Below, in pieces: positions 58,299 through 64,000 of a stretch of DNA of 64,000 bases (position 1 is its first letter; every line of letters starts with the position of its first letter). The notes beneath the pieces are model-generated. The model made no database searches. It saw nothing but the letters and a program-made list of their open reading frames with translations, and had not been told where the DNA came from. Origin of the DNA: Crossiella equi (lineage in GTDB: Bacteria > Actinomycetota > Actinomycetes > Mycobacteriales > Pseudonocardiaceae); contig NZ_JAGIOO010000001.1 in the NCBI RefSeq assembly GCF_017876755.1, positions 5,255,786-5,319,785 of the forward strand, given 5' to 3'. Both the position numbers and the translations under genes were made by a program.

Positions 58299-59342
58299 AT
58301 GCGCATCCTGGTCGCGGGCGACCGCTTCATCCCGGGCTGCACCTTCGTCGAGGAGCTGGTGCGGCGGCTGCCCGAGTCGAAGATCACCAAGGTCGACTGG
58401 ACCGGTGAGAAGGCCGCCCAGCACGAGGCGCAGCAGCGCATGGAGGTGCACGGCGCGGCGGCCGTGCCCGCCCCGGCCGAGCTGGTCGACGCGGTGCCGG
58501 GCGAGCACGTGCTGTGCGTGCACTTCGCCCCGGTCGGCCCGGACCTGCTGGCCGCCGCCACCGACCTGCGGCTGGTCGCGGTGGCGCGCACCGGCCTGGA
58601 GAACGTGGACCTGGCCGCGGCCACCGCGCGCGGCATCGGTGTGGTGCCGGTGTTCGGGCGCAACGCCTCCGCGGTGGCCGAGCTCCAGATCGGGCTGATC
58701 CTGGCCGAGGCCAGGGACATCGCGCGGGCGGACGCCTCGGTGAAGGGCGGCGGCTGGCGCAAGGAGTTCCCCGGGCGGCGGGTCGAGCTGGGCGGCAGCA
58801 CCGTCGGCATGGTCGGCTTCGGGCACGTCGGCAGGCACTTCGCCCGCAAGCTCGCCGGGTTCGGCTGCACGCTGCTCGCCTACGACCCGTACGCGCCGGA
58901 CGAGGCGCTGGCCGGGTGCGGGGTGCGCCGTGCGTCCACAGTGGACGAACTGCTGCCGGTGGCGGACTTCGTCGTGGTGCAGGCCAGGCACACCCCGGAG
59001 ACCGAGCGCTTCCTCGGCGCGCGCGAGCTGGGGCTGATGAAGCCGGGTGCCTACTTCGTGAACGTGGCCCGCAGCCGGGTGGTCGACTACGGGGCGCTGT
59101 ACGCGGCGCTGGCCTCGGGTGTGATCGCGGGCGCCGGGCTGGACGTCTTCGACGAGGAGCCGCTGGCGGCGGACTCGCCGTGGCGTGCGCTGGACAACGT
59201 CACGCTGACCACGCACTTCGGCGGTGACACCGAGCAGACCAACCGCACCTCCGCCGCACTGGTCGCCGAGGCGGTCGCGGAGTTCGCCGCCACCGGGCAG
59301 GTCCGCGCGGCCGCGAACGCCGAAGCCCTGGGCTGGCGGTGA
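58299..59342 (+). CDS. D-2-hydroxyacid dehydrogenase (phosphoglycerate dehydrogenase-like)
   Basis: The 347 aa enzyme starts 2 nt after the PfkB-type gene and has the family's NAD-binding GSTVGMVGFGHVGRHFARKL, Arg in VARTGLENVD and NVARSRVVD, Glu in FDEEPL and His in LTTHFGGDTE. It lacks the C-terminal ACT domain of SerA, so it is not the serine enzyme. It likely oxidises or reduces a sugar-acid intermediate. Confidence 0.88.
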   Translation: MRILVAGDRFIPGCTFVEELVRRLPESKITKVDWTGEKAAQHEAQQRMEVHGAAAVPAPAELVDAVPGEHVLCVHFAPVGPDLLAAATDLRLVAVARTGLENVDLAAATARGIGVVPVFGRNASAVAELQIGLILAEARDIARADASVKGGGWRKEFPGRRVELGGSTVGMVGFGHVGRHFARKLAGFGCTLLAYDPYAPDEALAGCGVRRASTVDELLPVADFVVVQARHTPETERFLGARELGLMKPGAYFVNVARSRVVDYGALYAALASGVIAGAGLDVFDEEPLAADSPWRALDNVTLTTHFGGDTEQTNRTSAALVAEAVAEFAATGQVRAAANAEALGWR

Positions 59343-60850
59343 CCGGGTACCTGCTCGGCATCGACGCCGGGCAGACCGTCACCAAGGCCGTGCTGGTGGA
59401 CGCGGCCACGGGCCGGGAGCTCGCGGTCGGGCAGGCCAGGGTGCCCACGTCCTCACCGCACCCGCGCTGGGTGGAACGGGACATGGCGGAGGTGTGGCGG
59501 GGCTGCGTGCGGGCGGTGCGCGCGGTGCTGACCGGTGTGGACGCGGCCCGGGTGCGCGCGGTGGGCCTGTGCGGCCACAACGACGGCTGCTACCCGGTGG
59601 ACGCGGCGCTGCGCCCGGTCCGCCCGGCGGTCCTGGCCATGGACTCCCGGGCGCACGAGCAGGTCCGGCACTTCCAGGACACCGGGGTGGCCGAGGCCGC
59701 GCTGCCGCTGACCGGCCAGTCCCCGTTCCCGGCGAGCCCGTCGGCGGTCCAGTCCTGGCTGCTGGCCCACGAGCCCGAGTCGGTGGCGCGCACCCGCTGG
59801 ATGCTGTTCTGCAAGGACTGGCTGCGCCTGTGCCTGACCGGCGAACCGGCCACCGACCCGACCGAGGCGAGCGCCTCCTTCACCGACGTGCGCACCCAGG
59901 CCTACAGCGAGGCGGCCCTGGCCCTGTACGGCCTGGCTGCCCTGGCCGGGAAGCAGCCGCCGATCCTGCCGAGCGCGGCGGTGGCGGGCCGGGTGACGGC
60001 GCGGGCGGCCGGGGCCACGGGTCTGCCCGAGGGCACCCCGGTGGCCACGGGCGCCCACGACGTGGACGCGGGCGCCCTGGGCATGGGCGCGGTCACCCCG
60101 GGCGCGGCCTCGATCGTGATGGGCACGTTCAGCATCAACCAGGTCGTCACCGACGAGGTCCACCTGGACCACCGCTGGCAGGCGCGCACCTTCCTGCACC
60201 CGGGCCACTGGCTGGCGATGTCCACCAGCCCGGCCTCCTCGTCCAACTTGGAATGGCTCGTCCGGACCCTCTGCCCGGAAGCGGCCACGGCCTCGGCCGA
60301 GGCCCACGGCGACCCCTTCGCCTTCGTCGCGGCCGAGGTCGAGTCGAGCACCCGCGACGACCTCCCCTTCTACCTCCCCTTCCTCTTCGGCGCCCCGCAC
60401 CCGACCCCGGGCCCGGCCGCCTCGGGCACCTTCCTGGGCCTGCGCGGCTGGCACACCCGAGGCGACCTCCTCCGCGCCCTGTGGGAGGGCGTGGCCCTGA
60501 ACCACCGAACCCACCTGCACGCCCTCCGCGAGGCCTTCCCCTTCACCACCCCGGCCCGCCTCTCGGGCGGCGGCACCCGAAGCCCGGCCTGGACCCAACT
60601 CCTGTCCGACACTCTCGAACTCCCCCTGGAGCTGACCGGCGGCGACGAACCCGGCGCCCGGGGCGCGGCCCTGCTGGCGGGCATCGCGACGGGCCATTTC
60701 GCGGATTTGCCGGAAGCGGCCATGACGGCGGAAGTCGTCCGCGTGCAGGAGCCTCGGGAGAAGGGCGTGGCGCGAATGCGGGCGCGGGCGGAGGAGTACC
60801 GTTCGGCAATTGCCGCACTGGGTAGCTGGTGGCGGGGCCGGGACAGCTGA
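59339..60850 (+). CDS. FGGY-family carbohydrate kinase
   Basis: The 503 aa kinase starts at GTG overlapping the dehydrogenase stop. It has LLGIDAGQTVTKAVLVD (phosphate 1), TGAHDVDAGALGMGAVTPG and LSGGGTRSPAWTQLLSDTL (adenosine site). The sequence is of the erythritol/xylulose/AI-2 kinase type. It probably phosphorylates a polyol or ketose that the coupled enzymes process. No transporter or aldolase is next to it. Confidence 0.87.
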   Translation: MTGYLLGIDAGQTVTKAVLVDAATGRELAVGQARVPTSSPHPRWVERDMAEVWRGCVRAVRAVLTGVDAARVRAVGLCGHNDGCYPVDAALRPVRPAVLAMDSRAHEQVRHFQDTGVAEAALPLTGQSPFPASPSAVQSWLLAHEPESVARTRWMLFCKDWLRLCLTGEPATDPTEASASFTDVRTQAYSEAALALYGLAALAGKQPPILPSAAVAGRVTARAAGATGLPEGTPVATGAHDVDAGALGMGAVTPGAASIVMGTFSINQVVTDEVHLDHRWQARTFLHPGHWLAMSTSPASSSNLEWLVRTLCPEAATASAEAHGDPFAFVAAEVESSTRDDLPFYLPFLFGAPHPTPGPAASGTFLGLRGWHTRGDLLRALWEGVALNHRTHLHALREAFPFTTPARLSGGGTRSPAWTQLLSDTLELPLELTGGDEPGARGAALLAGIATGHFADLPEAAMTAEVVRVQEPREKGVARMRARAEEYRSAIAALGSWWRGRDS

Positions 60851-61316
60851 TGGGCTGAATGCCGGATGGTTGCCATTTTTTGGCACCTGCCCGGCCGCGG
60901 TGATCCGTAGTGCGCCGACTTCGTCAGGATCGGGTGCGGAAATGGGCCAGGTGGCCGCTGGGCGGATTTGTCTGCGATGTGCCGGGAGCTCCAGCCGGGC
61001 CGCCCGAGTGGGCTGACCGGCCTGGTCCCCGGATCGTGCCGGGTCGCGTCCGGGGTCTGAGCCTCGCGCCTGGCGAGGAGTTGTCGAGCACGGCGGCTCT
61101 GATTACCTTTTTCGGATTTGCGCTGGAAGGGGATCCGGAGTTGGGGCATGCGGGCATCGAGGAACTGTTTGCCGTGGCTTTTTCTGTGTCTGGAAAATTG
61201 CCAGGCTGAGGTGAAGGTTTCCCGTCTGCGGAACGGAAATTTGCCACCCGATCCTCTCGGGGGAATTTTGTTGGATCCGGCCGCGAAAGGGCGAATTCCG
61301 GGGTTATTTTTCCGGG
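60851..61316. other. Gap of 466 bp, relatively AT-rich
   Basis: This stretch has T-rich runs (for example at 60880-60886, 61108-61116 and 61300-61311) unlike its neighbours. A reading frame at 60910-61209 has mixed third positions and is not supported. TTATTT near 61304-61309 ends 7 nt before the next GTG and may be a -10 element. I see no tRNA or transposon remnant. Confidence 0.45.
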
Positions 61317-62171
61317 GTGGAGGACGAGGAGAGCACCGCGCGGCGGAGGGAGCTCGGGGATCTGCTGCGGCAGCACCGGGTGCGGGCGCAGGTGAGCCGG
61401 GCGGAGCTGTGCGAGTACTTCGACTGGTCGATGAGCAAGGTGTCGAGGCTGGAGGCGGGCAAACGCGGGGTGTCCGAGACCGACCTCACGCGCTACCTGG
61501 CGTACTGCCGGGTGGGCAACGACGAGGTGGACCGGCTGATCGGCCTGCACCGCCAGCCCGACCCCGGCTGCTGGGCCCGGCCGCACGACGGGCGGTTCGC
61601 CGACGGGCTGCGCACCGTGACGCTGCACGAGGGCACCGCGATCGCGTTGTACGGATATGCGCCGACCCTGATCCCGCCGCAGTTGCAGGCGGAGGGGTAT
61701 GCCCGCGTGCTGCTCGGGCCGGAGGGGGACGTGCGGGCCCGGCTCGCGCGGGCGGAGGTGTTGCCGCGGTTGGCCGAGGGGATGTTCTTCGTGCACGAGG
61801 CCGCGTTGCGGGCCGTGGTCGGCGGGCCTCAGGTGATGGTCGCGCAGCTGCACCACCTGCTCAGACACCTCGCCTGGGTGCGGGTCGTGCCCATGCGGGT
61901 CTCGCCGGTCCAGGCCGCCGTCAACGGGTTCGCCCTGCTGCGGTTCCGGGACCACCGGCCACTGGTCCTGGTGGAGACGGAGGGGGCTTCGCTGGTGTTG
62001 GAGCACCGGGTCGCGCTTGATCGTTACCAGACCGTCCTGGATTCGCTGCGGACGGTCGCGCTGGGCCGGACCGGCAGTGGTGAGCTGCTGCGACGCCTGG
62101 TCGAGGACCTCGTGCGGGCGCGCAGTGGTGAGGCGGGCACCGGCGGTGATCTGGCAGGCTGTGCGCCATGA
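61317..62171 (+). CDS. Helix-turn-helix DUF5753 regulator (second copy)
   Basis: The 284 aa protein has an XRE domain ([23 protein letters not shown]) and DUF5753 ([58 protein letters not shown]). Like the gene at 37253 it has no DUF397 partner. The stop overlaps the gpm1 start (ATGA), an unusual link between a regulator and a glycolytic gene. Confidence 0.85.
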   Translation: MEDEESTARRRELGDLLRQHRVRAQVSRAELCEYFDWSMSKVSRLEAGKRGVSETDLTRYLAYCRVGNDEVDRLIGLHRQPDPGCWARPHDGRFADGLRTVTLHEGTAIALYGYAPTLIPPQLQAEGYARVLLGPEGDVRARLARAEVLPRLAEGMFFVHEAALRAVVGGPQVMVAQLHHLLRHLAWVRVVPMRVSPVQAAVNGFALLRFRDHRPLVLVETEGASLVLEHRVALDRYQTVLDSLRTVALGRTGSGELLRRLVEDLVRARSGEAGTGGDLAGCAP

Positions 62172-62911
62172 CGGGCACGTTGGTGTTGCTCCGCCACGGC
62201 GAGAGCGTCTGGAACGCCGAGAACTTGTTCACCGGCTGGGTGGACGTCCCACTGTCGGCGCGTGGTGAGGCCGAGGCCCGCCGCGGGGGTGAGTTGCTGC
62301 GCGATGCCGGGCTGCTGCCGGACATCCTGCACACCTCGCTGCTGCGCCGCGCCATCGCGACCGCGAACCTTGCCCTGGACTCCGCCGACCGGCACTGGAT
62401 CCCGGTGAAGCGGGACTGGCGGCTCAACGAGCGGCACTACGGGGCGCTGCAGGGCAAGGACAAGAAGCAGACCCTGGAGGCCTACGGCGAGGAGCAGTTC
62501 ATGCTCTGGCGCCGTTCCTACGACACGCCGCCGCCGGACATCGAGCTCGGTAGCACGTACAGCCAGGACGCCGACCCGCGCTACGCCGGGCTGGGCACCC
62601 TGATGCCGCGCACCGAGTGCCTCAAGGACGTGGTCGAGCGCCTCATCCCGTACTGGGAGACCGCGATCGTGCCCGACCTGCGGGCGGGCAAGACGGTGTT
62701 GGTCGCCGCGCACGGCAACTCGCTGCGCGCGCTGGTCAAGCACCTCGACGGCATCAGCGACGAGGCGATCGCCAAGCTCAACATCCCCACCGGCATCCCG
62801 CTGCGCTACGACCTCGACGACAACCTCTCGCCGCTCAAGCCGGGCGGGGAGTACCTCGACCCGAACGCGGCCGAGGACGCCATCAAGGCCGTGGCCAACC
62901 AAGGCCGCTGA
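62168..62911 (+). CDS. gpmA: 2,3-bisphosphoglycerate-dependent phosphoglycerate mutase
   Basis: The 247 aa enzyme has [20 protein letters not shown] with catalytic His10, [18 protein letters not shown] and the second His in [11 protein letters not shown]. It interconverts 3- and 2-phosphoglycerate in glycolysis. As in mycobacteria (Rv0489), it lies just before senX3. CAGGCT ends 7 nt before the ATG inside the preceding gene. A strong terminator follows. Confidence 0.97.
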   Translation: MTGTLVLLRHGESVWNAENLFTGWVDVPLSARGEAEARRGGELLRDAGLLPDILHTSLLRRAIATANLALDSADRHWIPVKRDWRLNERHYGALQGKDKKQTLEAYGEEQFMLWRRSYDTPPPDIELGSTYSQDADPRYAGLGTLMPRTECLKDVVERLIPYWETAIVPDLRAGKTVLVAAHGNSLRALVKHLDGISDEAIAKLNIPTGIPLRYDLDDNLSPLKPGGEYLDPNAAEDAIKAVANQGR

Positions 62912-62927
62912 CCCCCATCCGACCAAC

Positions 62928-62966
62928 GGAGCGCGTCCGGACCTCGTCCGGGCGCGCTCCTTTTTT
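62928..62966 (+). terminator. Rho-independent terminator after gpmA
   Basis: GGAGCGCG-T-CCGGAC pairs with GTCCGG-G-CGCGCTCC around a CTC loop, followed by TTTTTT. It should end the operon transcript before senX3. Confidence 0.9.
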
Positions 62967-63109
62967 CACCCGCCGGAGTGGCTTGAATGAACAGCTGGTG
63001 ACGTGCCGTAAAACGTGAGGTGTACGTCACACCGTTTTGGTGTCACCACTGTCACGTATCGCCGGTTGAGAGTAGGCCAGACGGCCGCTGACCTGCTTAC
63101 CATGCGCCC
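62967..63109 (+). promoter_or_regulatory. senX3 promoter region with repeats
   Basis: This region is AT-enriched and carries GGTGACGTG-like and GTCACACC-like elements near 62997-63033, the near-palindrome TGGTGTCACCA at 63038-63048, and TACCAT at 63098-63103 ending 6 nt before the GTG. The repeats could bind RegX3 (autoregulation), as in mycobacteria; the match is loose. Confidence 0.45.
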
Positions 63110-64000
63110 GTGACCGCATCGGGCATGCTCGCCCTGTCGATCTGCGCGGCCCTCGTGGCCGCCGCGCTCGGCTTCTTCCTCGGCCGCTCCCTCACCGCCA
63201 GAGCCAACCGCAAACCGCCGGGGCTCACGGTCGCCGACCTCATGCAGCGCGTGGTGCACTCCGCGCACAACGCGGTGGTCGTGCTCAACCGCTTCGGCGA
63301 CGTCGTGCTGCACAACCCGCGCGCCCGGGAGCTGGGCGTGGTCCAGGACGGCCGGGCCGACGCCCGCGCCCGCAAGGCCGCCGAACAGGTGCTGGCGACC
63401 GGCGAGCTGGTCGAGGTCGACCTGTCCCCGCTGGAACGCGCCACCCTGTCCAGCCGCCAGCCCGCCGCCGTGCTCGGCGAGGCCCGCCTGCTCGGCGACG
63501 GCTTCGTCGTGGTGGACGCCTCCGACGAGTCCGACGCGGTGCGCCTGGAGGCCATCCGCCGCGACTTCGTGGCCAACGTCAGCCATGAGCTCAAGACCCC
63601 GGTCGGCGCGCTCGCGCTGCTGGCCGAGGCGGTGCTGGACGCGGTCGACGACGAGGACGAGGTCCGCCGCTTCGCCAGCAAGATCTTGCACGAGGCCAAC
63701 CGCCTGGGCACGCTGGTCACCGAGCTCATCGCGCTCTCCCGTCTCCAGGGCGCCGAGCGCCTGCCCGAGCTGACCCCGGTCGAGGTGGACGCCGTGGTCA
63801 CCGAGGCCCTGGGCCGGTGCAGGCTGGCCGCGGAGTCCCTGGGCATCGAGGTCGCGGTGGACGAGCCGAGCGGCCTGGTGGTCGACGGCGACCGCACGCT
63901 GCTGGTCACTGCGATGGCCAACCTGATCGACAACGCGATCGCCTACTCGCCGCCGGAGAGCCCCGTCTCGATCAGCAGGCGGCTGGTGGACGGCATGGTC
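63110..64000 (+). CDS. senX3: Sensor histidine kinase SenX3 (cut by window end)
   Basis: The first 297 residues are present. An N-terminal membrane helix (LALSICAALVAAALGFFLG) is followed by a PAS-like sensor (about 38-140, with AHNAVVVLNRFGDVVLHN), HisKA with His159 in FVANVSHELKTPVG and the start of the HATPase (NLIDNAIAYSP). SenX3-RegX3 responds to phosphate limitation in mycobacteria; the regX3 partner should lie just outside the window. Confidence 0.9.
   Translation, partial: MTASGMLALSICAALVAAALGFFLGRSLTARANRKPPGLTVADLMQRVVHSAHNAVVVLNRFGDVVLHNPRARELGVVQDGRADARARKAAEQVLATGELVEVDLSPLERATLSSRQPAAVLGEARLLGDGFVVVDASDESDAVRLEAIRRDFVANVSHELKTPVGALALLAEAVLDAVDDEDEVRRFASKILHEANRLGTLVTELIALSRLQGAERLPELTPVEVDAVVTEALGRCRLAAESLGIEVAVDEPSGLVVDGDRTLLVTAMANLIDNAIAYSPPESPVSISRRLVDGMV

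Noticed and set aside
60910-61209. 99-residue reading frame before the second DUF5753 gene
   Set aside because: Third positions are mixed, unlike all supported genes, and there is no ribosome site or recognisable motif. Treated as noncoding.
1-64000. CRISPR arrays, insertion sequences or prophage
   Set aside because: No regularly spaced repeats, transposase, terminal inverted repeats or phage structural genes were seen by eye.

Overview
The window is very GC-rich, uses GTG starts freely and almost always has G or C at third codon positions. It carries mshA (mycothiol), an hbhA-like gene, senX3 next to gpm1, murB and many DUF5753-type regulators. This points to an actinomycete of the Pseudonocardiales type. 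The genus is not determined, and the assignment is inference from gene content. The stretch from about 39.9 kb to the end keeps the Mycobacterium tuberculosis Rv0474-Rv0490 order in outline: XRE regulator, hbhA, DUF2516 protein, then murB, L,D-transpeptidase, mshA, ybjN-like, gpm1, senX3. Blocks are inserted between these genes.

Layout. 0-3 kb: the end of an acyl-CoA dehydrogenase, a MaoC hydratase, and a pair made of a DUF371/RsmI-like fusion and a KamB/NpmA-type 16S rRNA A1408 methyltransferase homologue. 3-8 kb: envelope genes, namely a response regulator / sensor kinase / GerMN lipoprotein operon, a VanY-type carboxypeptidase, a Tat-exported amidase and a LuxR regulator with a degenerate receiver. 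8-12 kb: the csoR-copZ-copA copper operon with its operator. 12-14.3 kb: a gamma-butyrolactone-receptor-like TetR, three tRNAs (Glu, Asp, Phe) with terminators, and a noncoding stretch rich in DnaA-box-like and palindromic motifs. 14.4-20 kb: a streptogrisin-like secreted protease, an XRE regulator, a PP2C-like protein and a divergent yczE/MocR pair. 20-25.5 kb: a secreted Pro-rich protein, then an overlapping sigma factor / small protein / TPR-CHAT protease operon and an aminotransferase. 25.5-30.6 kb: a DUF445 protein, an oxidoreductase-TetR-membrane protein operon facing a paralogous TetR, and a second VanY-type peptidase. 30.7-37.1 kb: a PadR-controlled ABC exporter with two paralogous permeases. 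37-43.9 kb: Doc and YefM/YoeB toxin-antitoxin pairs, a two-subunit fluoride channel, the hbhA cluster and small enzymes. 44-64 kb: a LOG-family protein, purU, murB, a cytosolic trypsin-like protease, an L,D-transpeptidase, mshA, a ybjN-like gene, a CoA ligase, a three-gene carbohydrate kinase/dehydrogenase module, gpm1 and the truncated senX3.

Two general features stand out. Gene ends are often fused (ATGA, GTGA, TGATG overlaps), so translational coupling is common. At least sixteen starts have a -10-like hexamer ending 6-8 nt before the start codon, and most of them have no Shine-Dalgarno sequence, which suggests leaderless transcripts. The most promising less-described system is the sigma factor / small protein / TPR-CHAT protease operon at 21.4-24.4 kb. 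The rRNA-methyltransferase-like pair at 1.2-3.0 kb comes next.
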